From NCBI GenBank assembly GCA_023512835.1, contig CM042085.1, forward strand, positions 46,362,189-46,426,188: a stretch of DNA of 64,000 bases, in the 5' to 3' direction. This DNA is from Taxillus chinensis. Lineage: Eukaryota > Streptophyta > Magnoliopsida > Santalales > Loranthaceae. The translations under genes and the position numbers were made by a program. Below, piece by piece: positions 22,569 through 34,386 of the stretch. A model generated the notes under the pieces. That model did not search any database and was not told the DNA's origin. It saw only the letters and a program-made list of their open reading frames with translations. The first letter of the stretch is position 1. Each line of letters opens with the position of its first letter.

Positions 22569-24663
22569 TTGACCTGCTGATTTCTGACCTTCGACCGTTT
22601 GACCTTCGAAGCCTCGCTGCCGACACTTCGACGCCCGCGACCCTCGAAGCCTCGCTACGACGCCTTCGACCCGCGGCACCCGTACGCCTTCCACCTCCGA
22701 CCCTTCGACCCTCGAAGCATCGCTGCCGACACCTCGAACCTCCGACCCTTTTTTTTGCCTTCGCTGATTTTTCTCGCTGGGTTATTTCTCTTGCTGTTTA
22801 TTCACGGGGCTTGTTTTATGCGCTGGCCACCTAACAAAGAATCACTCACCAACCTGTCAATCACATGTGCTGCTAAAATACAAATTCAAAAGGGCAATCA
22901 CGAGCTCCCCTGTTTCCCGCACAAGCTGTCCACCAGACAAAATACAAAATCTGCAATTAAAAACGCTGCCTTCATAATAGAGCATTAAATGCAGCAATTA
23001 ATGATAATCCAGCCAAAAAAATTTCTGCAGCCCTTAAGATGTAGTCATCCATCCCTGCGAAAAAAAGTGGGTTTTCATTGAAGAGAGCCATCAAAAAAAA
23101 AGAGAGAGCCATCATCGTGAAAAAAAACACACAAAGAGAGCCATCATCGTGGGAAAAGAAACCTGTAAACCAGAGAGAGCAAAAAAAAAACAGAGAGATA
23201 CAGACAGAGGGCGACAATTCGTTAAAAAAGAAAAAAGAGGAAGAGGGAACCCTCCATCATTCCAGTGCAGAAAAAGAAAGAAAGAAAAAGAGAGAGAGAG
23301 ATCATTGAGAAAAAAGAAGAAAGAGATCATTGAAGAAGAAAGAAAGGAGAGAAACGCCCCAGCCTCATCTTCTCAGATTAAACGCCCAATTTTCTGCAAT
23401 CAACATCACCCCTTCATCCTCTTTCCCTCCTCTCACGCCAGCTCTTTTTTTAGCAAGGAAAAACACAAAAAAACAGCCCCAACTTCAGCACTTTTTTCTG
23501 CATGTTCAGTAAGCAAAAAACATAACAGACACCAATCCCTTTCCAATCCCCTATTTCTCACGCCTACCCTCCTTATTTCCAGTCATCAAAAAACTCAAAC
23601 CCAGAAAATACATCACTCCACTTTTCAAATACCAAGAAATCCCCCTCGCAAACCTCCCCGTCGATTTTGTTGGTTCTAAGCAAGTGATTATCGGCGCCGA
23701 TAGGAGTTCAAACAGAAGATTGGTGTTGCAAGCTTCAAAGTCGGTTCAGCCCTTATCTTTTCAATACTTTTTCAGTTTATTTGTATCTATATTTGGTGTA
23801 ATTGTTTTTTTTTAGCATTTTTCTAATTTTCGTTTTTTAGCTTATCTATATTTGATGTAATTGCTTTTCAACCTTTTTTCATTGTATTTTCCTGTATTTC
23901 TTCCTATGTGTATGTTGTAATATGTAAAGTATAGTAAAAAGAAAGGGAAAAAAAAAAAAAAAAGGAGAGAGCAGAGGGAGAAAATGAAAAAAAAAAGAGA
24001 AAAAAGAGTGATTTTCTTTTTCTTTTGTGGATGCCATAATCACACACTCCACGTTTTTATTTTCATGCATATGTTCCTAAATTGGCTTTAAGATTTTGGG
24101 TTCACAAAACAAAAAAAAAAGAGGGAAAGAAAGAAAGGTTTCCAAAAACAAAAAAAAAACAACAAAAAACGTCTTCATGTTTTAAAAGAAAAAGAAAAAA
24201 AAAAGAAAAGAGAGGAAGAAAATCAAAGTTGGTACTTCAATTTCTAAAACAAAAAAAAACAACAAACGACAGAACAAACAAAAACAAAAACAAAAAAAAA
24301 ACAAACAAAAAAAAAGGCCAAAATGTTTTTTTTTACAAAACATTGAAAACAAAAAATGTATGTTTTCTAACCCGAAAAAAAAAAACAAAAACAAAAACAA
24401 AAAAAACAAAACAAAATAAAACAAAACAAAAACAAAAAAAGGGGGAAATAAAAACCATTTTTTAAAACTTCAATTTCAGAAAGTAAAACCAAAAAAGCCA
24501 AAACCAATCCCTAAGATCTCATTCCCCACTTGACACAAAAACCCAAATTTTTAGGATTCCCTTTAAAAATTTAGGGTAAAGCAATTTTAACTATAAACTT
24601 TGACAAATAACTTAGCCAAATATAAATCATAGACTTCTTAGGAAATTTAGTCTAGTCACAGCA

Positions 24664-24673
24664 GTATAAATAC
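24664..24673 (+). promoter_or_regulatory. TATA box of Tat 5' LTR
   Basis: CAGTATAAATACAAACC in the left LTR. The right LTR reads GCGATAAATAC at 39187-39197, losing the box at a CAG. Confidence 0.6.
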
Positions 24674-24912
24674 AAACCTCCTCCTCCTAAATTTGATACC
24701 GAAAGGGCGCTGTAGGGGTGCTAATCCTTTCCTACACGTAACCAACTCCCGAACCCATCTCTGATAACGCAGACCATACACTTAAAAGTACTCAAAGTAG
24801 AGGGTATCCAACTGTACCCCAAAAACTGTTGGTGGCGACTCTAAAATTTCTCACCATTGGTTTAGTTTGAGCTCACCCCAAAAGGGCCCGAATGAAAACC
24901 AGTGATGACAGC

Positions 24913-24930
24913 TGGCGACTCTGCTGGGGA
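24913..24930 (+). other. Primer-binding site of Tat element
   Basis: TGGCGACTCTGCTGGGGA starts 2 nt after the LTR. Related Tat/Ogre elements have nearly the same site, usually assigned to tRNA-Arg; the tRNA assignment is from memory of the family and not checked here. Confidence 0.75.
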
Positions 24931-25555
24931 TAATGAATGCTTTAGAGAGTTAGGTCTAGAACTAAGGATTAGGAGGTTATTTTAATTATACTGTTGTATA
25001 TATCTAACTGTTGTGCTCAATTGTTTGATTGTTGCTAATATTTACTGTAATTTATTTATACGCTTTAACTACCATGATAGTGGTGATTTACTGCTTTCCA
25101 TACTTGTTGCATACATGCATAACCCTATACCCGGGTTTAGCACAATTTAGGTAAGCGAGGTTCAGTACGGTCCCCAACGCGTTGATCATTATCCGCAATA
25201 GGGCCTCGGACTCCTCACTCAAGCTTGAGGTTCTTTTAAGGCACGTCCTTTTAAGATCCCCCTCCGATAAATCCCATGGTGTACAGAGCCCTCTATTGAG
25301 GAAGTTTGGGAACCAACGAATAAGATAGGGGTAGAAATAAAAGCCCATCAGGGGTATTGGCCCACATTTTGTTTGCTCATTCCATGCCATGCTAACCTTT
25401 GTATTGTAAGGTAGTCCTTAAGTCATCCCCTGCACATTTAACTGTTTTTTTTACAATTGGTTTATTCTTTATCCTGTCTACCTACCTTGATATATATTAA
25501 CTTGTCATCCTAACCTGTCATCATGCATAACATGACATTCATCATTCATATAGGC
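24931..25555 (+). other. Leader of Tat element
   Basis: About 625 nt upstream of ORF1 without a recognisable coding frame in element sense. T-rich, with TAG just before the ORF1 ATG. No other feature seen. Confidence 0.5.
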
Positions 25556-26998
25556 ATGGCATCTTTCGACCATCTCCTAAAAGGCCTTCAGGACAAGGAG
25601 AGCGTCACGGTGGTGGCCCAAGCATCGGGAGACATTCAACTTCGCCTTGGAGATTTCCCGCCAGGAGAGGCCTACAAGGCGGAACATGTTGTCATAGAAG
25701 ATCAGCTGGACTACACTAAGGAGGTACGAGACAATATGGAAGCAGTGGTCGACGAAAGGAAAAGCATATACATACAACAGTTTGGGGATTTGCTCCATGT
25801 AATCGAGCCATCTGGCCGATACGGATATCCCTGGGGGCAGCCATTTATTTCTGGGTACCTCGACGGCGGTGCTTCAACTTCAACGACCTAGATCTTGTTC
25901 CCACATAGAAGAATACGGAAGATTACCTGGATATCCCCGTGGAAAACAAAATGAAAATCTATCTCGCGAGCCCAGAAGGTCATGCCGAAGGGCCTTTGCT
26001 GAGATTGTGGGAAAGCCAGTATGGGACTCACCGGTGGTCACAACTTACGGTGGGCGCGAATATCTTCCATGGGCAACAATCAAAGAAATAATACAAACTA
26101 CAACGGAAGCGTAGGCACACAAATTGCTTACACTAGCTATATATGGGCTAGTCATTTTCCCAAGGATACCGGCCCACATTGATGGGGCAATTGTAGATTT
26201 GGTCCAGCAGGTGCTCAAAGGATGTGACCCTACTCCTGCTATCTTGGCTGAAACCATCCGATCTCTTACTTACCTAAGGAGTAAAGGCTCGGGACAGTTC
26301 ATGGGGTGCTTACCTCTCCTATGTACTTGGTTGCAAGGTCATTTCCCCTGTAGTGTTCATCGTTTCCCTGCTGTTTATCAAGTACCAGCCACAACACTAC
26401 TAGATATTCTGCTCAGCAAGTGGAGCCTACTAAAAGACTTTGAAAGCTGGAAAAAGAAGTTGGGGAACCTCACAGAAACTGACATTACCTGGACTGCTCC
26501 TTGGATGCCAGTGGTCTCCATGACATATAGCTGCGGGGACTACAATTGGGTTCCACTTTTAGGTCCCTGGGGAGGAACTGCATATGCACCACTGCAGGTG
26601 GGAAGACAAGTGGGGCGTCATCAGATTATTCCCGTGCTCTTTGGCATGGAAGAGTGTGACTTCACTTACAGCAGAACCATGCTCACAAAAGAAGGCAAGA
26701 AGATGTATCAAGCATGGTCCACACCACACAAGATTCAACCCAACAGTTCAAAACCTGGTGTTTTCCCAAAGATACATATCTTGGAGGGCACAACACAAGC
26801 CACGCCTAACTTCGGACATGAAGGCTATCCTCCAAGAGAATCAAACTTTAAGGCAAGTAGGTCCAGGAGGCTAGAAGCATCTCTAGAAGGAGCTCTTCAA
26901 AGGCTGCACTGAGGGAAAAACAGATCGAGACGATAATGAAGCAGAGGGAGGAAGCAGGTAAACGACCACCCCAGAGAAAGAGGCGTCGTGCTCCTTAG
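25556..26998 (+). pseudogene. Tat ORF1 (DUF7745-like), broken
   Basis: Starts at GCATGGCATC (ATG 25556). Readable blocks: MASFDHLLKGLQDKES, then in a second frame CFNFNDLDLVPT and EEYGRLPGYP, SPVVTTYGGREYLPW, LAIYGLVIFPRIPAHIDGA, CLPLLCTWLQGHF, 'YSCGDYNWVPLLGPWGGTAY'. This order matches the plant retrotransposon ORF1 domain catalogued as DUF7745. It ends with a basic tail KRPPQRKRRRAP that could be a nuclear signal. Breaks: frameshift near 25880, stops at about 25905 and 26112, and further shifts near 26880. Its role is unknown; it is typical of the Ogre/Tat lineage. Confidence 0.75.
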
Positions 26999-27281
26999 GA
27001 GATGACTGGAAGAATGCCTTAAGATCATGTAGTGATAGCTTCCATTTTACATGGCATTTCAGCATTGTACGTTTACATTGAGTGTTTATATTGTGTGTTT
27101 TGTTTGCAATAAAGTTGTTTGTTTCTTTAATCCCCTGCATAGACATTCATGCATACATGCATATCAAATGAAAAATCAAATAAAAGTTCCCTTGTACCCA
27201 GGTGGGTAGCAGCCTCCCTCCAGGATTGCGCACTCTTACAATCTCAGATCCCGGCGCAATCAAATACCTCAACCGCAGCCA

Positions 27282-28518
27282 ATGGCAGAAGAAATGGAGA
27301 ACAGACTCATGGGTTGGAACAGTCACAACAAACCCTACAGGGGCAAATGTCTGCAATAATGGAAATGCTCACAAAATTGACTGAAGAAAGAGGAAGAATT
27401 CCGACCGGGGGAACTACCAATCACCATCAAGAGCAGGGACAGGAGGCCGTAGGTCACCCAACCTGGCTCCAAGCCAGGCACCCATATACCATCCTGCTAT
27501 GACACAACCTCCTACCCCAAATCAAACTCATTTCACTATGCCCGCACCAGGAAATGTAATGGAAGCGGTGGGTTCCCCAGCTCCTCAGGAAAATATTGAG
27601 TCGCTCGCTCTATGTCGACTCGAGGAAAGATTGAAGGCCGTAGAAGGCATTGACAGCTATGGTATGACCAGCCCACAAGACTTATGCTTAGTTCCTGGAG
27701 TGGTGCTACCGCCAAAATTCAAAATGCCAGATTTTGAAAAATTCAACGGGACACGATGTCCGAAGACACATCTGGCCATGTATTGTCAAAAGATGGCCGC
27801 TTATGCTGGTGAAGACAAGCTCCTCATGCATTGTTTCCAGGAAAGCCTAACTGGGGCATCCCTTCGCTGGTATTTTCAATCGAATGGAAACCGCATTAAG
27901 ACATGGAAGGAATTAGCTACTTCCTTCTTGGCACAAGACAAACATGTCACCGAGCCGGGCACTGGATCGACTAACCCCTGAGTCTATGGAGAAGGGATCC
28001 GAAGAGAATTTCAAAGGTTATGCACGAAGATGGAGAGAGGCAGCTATGGAGGTCAACCTCCCCTTACCGAAAGAGAACTCACTACTCTTTTTATCAACAC
28101 ACTAAAAGGTGTCTACTATGAGAAGTTGATCGGTAACGTCTCTAACAGCTTTGCAGACTTGGTCGTATCCGGTGAACGCGTAGAAAGTGGAATTAAAGGA
28201 GGAAAGCTGAAGGGAGATGCAGCTGAGGCATCAAAACGGTTTCAACCACCAGCAAAAAGGAAAGAAAATGAAACCAACCTGGTATACCCATCGCACCCGC
28301 CGATACAACCAACATTCTACGAAGCACCAGGGTGCTATAGAGGGTCACCTGTGGCCGCCTACGCTGCACCTGCACCACCTCCCCCATTCATGCCATACTT
28401 GCCACAGGGAGGGGTTCCATTTCCATATCCCATGACACCTAATCCATTTCAACCAAGAGCACCTTACGTAGAGCAACCAAGGCCAGCAAGTCAGGAAGGA
28501 CCAGGACCCTCATTCTAA
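27282..28518 (+). pseudogene. Tat Gag, broken
   Basis: ATG at 27282 (MAEEMENRLMG), a coiled segment in a shifted frame (LEQSQQTLQGQMSAIMEMLT), then the capsid: 'LVPGVVLPPKFKMPDFEKFN', HLAMYCQKMAAYAGEDKLLM, HCFQESLTGASLRWYF, WKELATSFLAQ. A frameshift near 27945 is followed by YARRWREAAMEVNLPLTE-type sequence, LTTLFINTLKGVYYEKLIGN and a Pro-rich tail. TAA at 28516-28518 lies in the same frame as the next segment, so it is a single nonsense break within Gag-Pro. Confidence 0.82.
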
Positions 28519-30753
28519 GGACAGGGGCAACCGAGGGCCCCGACCCAGCAAGCAGGAGCGAATCAGGCTTCTCGTCGACCACGACAAGAGTTTGATCCAA
28601 TTCCAATGACTTATGCAGAATTATACCCCAAGCTCTTAGAGGCAAGGTTGGTAACCCCTACACCCTTGGGAGAAATAAAGACTCCTCCCCCGGCTTGGTA
28701 TAAGCCAGATGCCAGGTGTGAATATCATGCAGGTGGAGCTGGACATGATATCGAAAATTGTATCACCTTCAAAAGGAAGGTTCAGGCATTAAAGGATGCA
28801 AAGTGGCTGGATTTTTCCGCACTGGCAGGGACACCAAATGTGAACAGTAATCCGCTTCCAGAAAATTCCCATGACGTGGCCAGTATCATAACAGAAGGAC
28901 GGCTAGAGAAAGTTTCACAAATACAAATGGAGAAAAGCTATTTGTTTACCCTGCTGCAGGAATATGGATATATACTTGCTCCCGACACATTAAAGACAGA
29001 GAAGGGGACAAAGTTGGAGAAAAAATGCCTTTATCACAAAATGTCACGGGGACATGACATCGCAGAATGTACTGAGTTTTCCAAGGTGGTGCAAAAGCTC
29101 ATGGACCAAAGGATGATTGAATTCTCTAGAGGGGGAATGGACAACCAAAGCCACATGATCCAAGGAGATGATTCCCTCAAATCGCCATGGGTGCCTACAC
29201 CCCTTGTCTTAAACGTTATGGCTGTAGAGATCCCGTTACTGCCACATGGAATCAAGCCTCTCACTATCCATGCCTCAAGTCTTGTGCCAGACAAGAGGGG
29301 GAGAACCGGAAGCCCACAACTACCACAGGGAATTGCTCCTCTCACCATAGGTGTTCCTGCTCCTTTCCCTTATAAGACTGATAAGGCAGTCCCATGGAAC
29401 TATAGTTGTGAAGTAGTACAGGGAGCCACCGCAGCCGAAAAGAAAACCAGGAGCGGTCGGGCATATGCCCCAGATATGGCTGACAAAGCAAGAAAGGAAA
29501 AAGCTGTAGAACAAGACACTAAGTCAACACCGGAGGCAACAAAGAGAGGAACACCAATCACTGAAGAAGAGACCACAGAATTTCTGAAATTCATGAAACA
29601 GAGCGAGTATAATATTGTGGATAAGCTAAGCCGACAACCGGCCCGCATCTCCTTGCTCTCATTAATGATGGATTCCCAACCTCACCGGGAAGCACTACTG
29701 AAAGTTCTGAGCCAAGCCTATGTTCCACCGACCGTCTCAGTGGCAAATGTTGACGGAATCGCCAGTAACCTCATCATGAACAACGTCATTAGCTTTGGAG
29801 ATGACGAGCTACCCCAAGAAGGGAAAGGACAAATAAAAGCTTTGCACATCACGGTCAAATGCAAGGAGCACACCATAGCCCGCGTACTCATTGACAACGG
29901 CTCGACCTTGAACATTATGCCCTTGCATATACTACAGCAACTTCCAATTGACGCGTCCTATATGCGTCCCTGTACGATGAAGGTATGGGCATTTGATGGA
30001 GGAAAGCCTGACATGGTGGGAACTCTGGATATTCCACTCATGATTGGGCCAACCACTTTTACGGTGGAATTTTAGGTGATGGACATCACGCCATATTACA
30101 ACTGTTTGTTGGGAAGACCCTGGATCCACATGGCAGGAGCGGTGCCATCGAGTCTCCACCAGAAGATGAAGTTTGTAATGGGGAACCAGCTCATCTGCAT
30201 CTCTGGAGAGACAAGTTTCCTCGTCACCAAACCGGCATCAGTTCCTTATATTGAAAGCAACGAAGATGTGCCAGAATGCTCCTATCGGGCTTTTGAGATG
30301 GTCAATGTTGCTTCGCCCCTGGACCATCGTCTCTCGAAAGGCAAAAATGGTTACAGCCACTATGATCAAACAGGGGTACAAACCGGGGCAAGGATTAGGC
30401 CTGACAGCTCAAGGGATTCAGAAACCCCTGACCATCCGAGAAAATACCGAAAAGTTTGGGCTAGGCTACGTCCCTACAAAAGCTGACAGACAGAGGGAAG
30501 CAATCAAGAAGAGAGAAGTCAAAATGGCAAGATTGCAGAAAAGGCCAGTACAAGAAGAAGGGAGAAGCTTTCCCCCTTTGAATGTTACATTCCGGAGTGG
30601 AGGGTTTATCCATAAGAGCCAACCTGAGCCCAAGACGGGGACTGTAGCAGTATTAGACACAAATGAGCATGCACCAAGTGAGATGGTTCATTTAGTGCGA
30701 GAGGATCCCAACCAGCCATTGAACAATTGGACCAGCCTGGACCTCCCCATAAT
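28519..30753 (+). pseudogene. Tat gag tail, aspartic protease and G-patch
   Basis: 490 residues are open from about 28519 to 30075. Two His/Cys clusters: CEYHAGGAGHDIENC and CLYHKMSRGHDIAEC, which are the Tat version of zinc knuckles. The retropepsin follows: ARVLIDNGSTLNIMPL holds the active site (DNGS), then WAFDGGKPDMVGTLDIPL, and after a TAG at 30073-30075 YYNCLLGRPWIH. A G-patch-like stretch comes next in a shifted frame (30251-30757): IKQGYKPGQGLGLTAQGI and KFGLGYVPTKADRQRE. The sequence then meets a GT donor at 30754. Confidence 0.82.
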
Positions 30754-30928
30754 GTAATGCTTACGGGTCGCTGGGGTTTAATGTATTCTATGTACTTTGA
30801 AGCTGTGAACATTTGTTTTTCCTTAAACCTTCCTATAAAATGTGTTTTTCAAATCTTTCATGGTGCATTCCATTCATCACATATGCATATCATATTTGGT
30901 TACCAACTTGTCATTCTCTTATAAACAG
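30754..30928 (+). other. Putative Ogre-type intron between protease and RT
   Basis: 175 nt, donor AT|GTAATG at 30754, acceptor TTATAAACAG|GT at 30928, T-rich near the acceptor. The upstream frame stops inside the donor (TAA 30755-30757), and the downstream frame is closed upstream. Removing the segment leaves a split codon of 2+1 nt, so both flanking frames are continuous. Ogre elements are known to splice an intron here. Confidence 0.72.
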
Positions 30929-32580
30929 GTATCACAATGTCAATGAAAACATAGTATGCGAAAGTGAAACGAGATGCCAAAGGTTTGACCAAAGTCCAAA
31001 CTGGGAGCAGCCCGTGTTTGAAGCTGATGAGAATGAGATAGAAGAGACACCTGAGCTACCAGGGGAGATTATACGCCTATTGGAAAGGGAAGACCGTTTA
31101 TCCATTCCAAGTGAAGACCCAGTAGAAACAGTGAATTTGGGGACGATAGCCGAACCAAAAGAATTGAGGGTGGGGTCTTTGATAGCTACCGACATCAGGA
31201 GGAAGTTAATCGAGCTGTTAAGAAGCTACATTGACATTTTTGCATGGTCATACTAAGATATGCCCAGGTTAGACACAGATATAGTGCAACATCACATACC
31301 CGTGAAGCCAGAGTGCAAGCCAGTACAGCAGAAATTGCGAAGAATGATGCCAGAGATGATACTAAAGATTAAAGAAGAAGTCAAAAAGCAATGGGATGCA
31401 GGTTTCCTAAGTGTCTCCCACTATCCAGAATGGGTTGCTAATGTTGTACCAGTACCAAAGAAAGGAGGCAAAGTACGCATATGTGTCGACTATAGAGATC
31501 TGAATTGGGCCAGTCCGAAAGACAACTTCCCGCTTCCTCATATTGATACCTTAGTGGATAATACAGCAAAACATGCCCTATTCTCCTTCATGGATGGTTT
31601 CTCGGGCTATAATCAAATTCGTATGGCCCCTGAACACAAAGAGAGGACCACATTCACGACACTTTGGGGCACCTTTTGCTATAACGTGATGCCTTTTGGC
31701 CTGAGGAATGCAGGGGCAACCTATCAGCGAGCCATGGTGACCCTATTCCACGACATGATGCATAAAGAAGTCGAGGTATATGTGGACGACATGATAGCCA
31801 AATCTCGAAGCACTAAAGATCATATCGAAGTACTCCGCAAGCTCTTCAACAGGCTACGGAAATATCAATCGAAATTGAACCCCGAAAAGTGCACTTTCGG
31901 AGCCATGTCGGGAAAACTGTTGGGTTTCATTATGAGCCAAAAAGGAGTGGAAATCGATCCAGATAAAGTTTGAGCTATCCAAGAGATGCCGCCACCACGG
32001 ACCATCAAGGAGGTTAGAGGATTCCTAGGGCGACTGAATTATATTGCCCGATTTATTTCCCGGTGACGACCACATGTGAACCCATTTTCAAGACTTTACG
32101 AAAGAATAACCCAGAAATTTGGAATGACAAATGTCAAGAAGCTTTTGACAAGATCAAACAATATCTGTCTAATCCACCCATTTTGATCCCACCAGCCCGG
32201 ATAGACCTCGATCTTATACTTGACCGTTCAGGAGTCAGCGATGGGTTGTGTCTTGGGGCAACATGATTCTACAGGCAAGAAGGAGCAGGCCATTTATTAC
32301 CTCAGCAAGAAGTTCACCATCAATGAAGAAAACTACACGCCCTTGGAGAAGACGTGCTGTGCTCTTGTCTGGATAACAAGAAGATTGAGGCAATACACCC
32401 TTTATCATACTACTTGGCTGATTTCAAGGCATGATCCGCTCAAATATCTCTTGGTAAAACCATCCATTTTCTGGAAGAATCGCCAAATGGCGATTAATCC
32501 TATCGGAGTACGATATCATCTATGTACCTCAAAAAGCCATAAAAGGAAGTGCGATAGCCGACTATCTGGCAGATAGAGCG
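30929..32580 (+). pseudogene. Tat reverse transcriptase and RNase H
   Basis: Acidic link, then IDIFAWSY followed by an in-frame TAA (31254), and RT: VVPVPKKGGKVRICVDYRDL, FSFMDGFSGYNQIRMAPEHK, MPFGLRNAGATYQRAM, VEVYVDDMIAKSRSTKDHIE with YVDD. A TGA at 31971 and a frameshift near 32064 follow. RNase H: WNDKCQEAFDKIKQYLSNPP, QAIYYLSKKFTINEENYTPL, EKTCCALVWITRRLRQY, with a shift near 32220 and again near 32480. A full-length product is not possible as written. Confidence 0.86.
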
Positions 32581-32598
32581 CTGGAAGACTTTTAGCCC

Positions 32599-34386
32599 AT
32601 GACTATTGGCTTCCCAGATGAGCACATTAACATCATTTCAGCCGAAGTATCAGACATATGGACAATGTGGTTCGATGGAGCCTCTAGTCTCTTAGGTCAC
32701 GGTGTTGGGGCCATCCTGATATCCCCAAAAGGTGAACATTTCCCCATGGCGGCAAAGCTAACCTTCCCTTGTACAAACAATGTGGCAGAGTATGAGGCTT
32801 GTGTGATGGGACTTCAAGAAGCCATTCACAAAGGAATCAAAAAATTACGAGTGTTCGGCGATTCGGCACTCATCATTTTTCAAGTAAGGGGTGAATGGGA
32901 GACTCGAAACCACAAATTAATCCCATATCGGAAGCACGTTGCAGAGTTAGCCGAGCATTTCGAAGACATCACATTTGAGCATATGCCCAGGGAATGCAAC
33001 CAGCTCCCTGACACGCTGGCAACTCTAGCCTCCCTCATTCGACTAGACACAAAGTTGGAAGTTCAGTCTTTCGATATACGTATACAAGATGTTCCTGCAC
33101 ATTGCATGGCCATTGAAGGACATACTGAAGAAAAACCTTGGTTTGAGGACGTCAAACAATATTTGCTTAAGCAAGAATACCCAGCAGAGGCCACTGAATC
33201 TGATAAGAGAAATATCCGAAGGTCAGCGTCCAACTATTATATTGATGGCTCAATTCTGTATAAGAGAAACCACGACATGGTGCTATTGCAGTGTGTGGCA
33301 AAAGAAGAATCAACACAAATCATGAAAGAAGTGCACGACGGGGAATGTGGTTCACATGCAAACGGACATGCATTAACAAGACAAATCATGCGAATGGGCT
33401 ACTATTGGGTCACCATGGAAAAAGATTGCATTGAATATGTGCGCAAATGCCTCAAGTGTCAAATTTATGGCGACAAGATTCAAGTACTGCCGTCCAAACT
33501 ACACGTGATGGTCTCCCCGTGGCCGTTCTCACTTTGGGGCATTGACGTTATCGGACCAATATCTCCAAAAGCATCTAATGGTCATCGTTTCATTTTGGTA
33601 GCCATTGATTACTTCACCAAGTGGGTAGAAGCAGCATCATACGCTAATGTCACACAAGCTGTGGTACTTCGATTTATATGGAACAACATCATATGCCGAT
33701 ATGGTCTTCCCGAGCAGATCATAACGGACAATGCTGCCAATTTGAACAGCCGAATGATAGGGAGGTTGTGCAAAACATACAAAATTCAACACCGCAACTC
33801 GACCCCCTATCGCCCAAAGATGAATGGAGCAGTCGAGGCAGCCAACAAGAACATCAAGAACATTATCAGAAAGATGACCGAAACGTACAAAGATTGGCAC
33901 GAGAAGCTACCTTACGCTTTGCATGCTTATCGTACCTTAGTGCGTACATCGACTGGGGCAACTCCATTTTCTTTGGTCTATGGCATGGAAGCAGTCCTAC
34001 CGGTCGAAGTGGAGATACCTTCCCTCCGAGTACTTCAGGATACTCAGCTCGAAGAAGCAGAATGGGCCCAAAGTCGTTATGAGCAGTTGAATTTAATTGA
34101 GGGCAAGCGCCTGGCAGCAGTTTGCAGAGGACAGCTGTATCAACAAAGAATGATGAACAATTACAATAAAAAGGTGAAGCCCAGAAGCTTTCAAGAGGGT
34201 GATCTTGTCCTCAAGAAGATCTTGCCAATCCAGCATGACCATCGAGGAAAGTGGACTCCCAATTATGAAGGCCCATATGTTGTGAAAAAAGCATTCTCGG
34301 GAGGCGCATTGATCCTTGCCAAAATGGACAGAGATGAGCTTCCTAATCCAGTGAATAGTGACGCCATCAAAAAGTTTTATGCTTAA
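32599..34386 (+). CDS. Tat archaeal-type RNase H and integrase (open frame)
   Basis: 595 residues without a stop, the longest frame in the window. The N-terminal 130 residues form a second RNase H: WFDGASS (Asp), NNVAEYEACVMGLQEA (Glu), RVFGDSALII (Asp), DTLATLASL. Then the integrase: zinc site around HANGH and CLKCQ (residues about 250-290), core IDVIGPI (first Asp), ITDNAANLNS (second Asp), 'YRPKMNGAVEAANKNIKNII' (Glu), and a C-terminal region with GKWTPNYEGPYVVKKAF (GPY). No chromodomain. The ATG at 32599 is only the first Met after upstream breaks; in the live element this would be the end of Pol. Confidence 0.88.
   Translation: MTIGFPDEHINIISAEVSDIWTMWFDGASSLLGHGVGAILISPKGEHFPMAAKLTFPCTNNVAEYEACVMGLQEAIHKGIKKLRVFGDSALIIFQVRGEWETRNHKLIPYRKHVAELAEHFEDITFEHMPRECNQLPDTLATLASLIRLDTKLEVQSFDIRIQDVPAHCMAIEGHTEEKPWFEDVKQYLLKQEYPAEATESDKRNIRRSASNYYIDGSILYKRNHDMVLLQCVAKEESTQIMKEVHDGECGSHANGHALTRQIMRMGYYWVTMEKDCIEYVRKCLKCQIYGDKIQVLPSKLHVMVSPWPFSLWGIDVIGPISPKASNGHRFILVAIDYFTKWVEAASYANVTQAVVLRFIWNNIICRYGLPEQIITDNAANLNSRMIGRLCKTYKIQHRNSTPYRPKMNGAVEAANKNIKNIIRKMTETYKDWHEKLPYALHAYRTLVRTSTGATPFSLVYGMEAVLPVEVEIPSLRVLQDTQLEEAEWAQSRYEQLNLIEGKRLAAVCRGQLYQQRMMNNYNKKVKPRSFQEGDLVLKKILPIQHDHRGKWTPNYEGPYVVKKAFSGGALILAKMDRDELPNPVNSDAIKKFYA

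Larger units (their letters stand above)
21819..24910 (+). repeat. 5' LTR of Tat element
   Basis: Direct twin of 36336-39434. Contains a W-box cluster (22337-22380), a CGAAG-rich minisatellite (22379-22568), long A/purine-rich stretches (23060-23350 and 24105-24445) and a TATA box TATAAATAC at about 24665-24673. R/U5 would be about 220 nt. Open frames inside are Lys- or Phe-rich low-complexity shadows. Ends CA before the primer site. Confidence 0.93.

Noticed and set aside
22599..22988. Arg/Pro-rich frames near the CGAAG minisatellite (also 36854-37306 and 37183-37539)
   Set aside because: Repeat-derived; frames differ between the two LTR copies because of indels.
24082..24465. Lys/Asn-rich open frames in the A-rich part of the Tat LTRs (also 38629-38976 and the Phe-rich reverse frames)
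   Set aside because: Low-complexity poly-A tract translation; the twin LTRs differ by indels there with no regard to frame.
29034..29348. Minus-strand frames within Tat gag-pro
   Set aside because: Shadow of the well-supported plus-strand protease frame.
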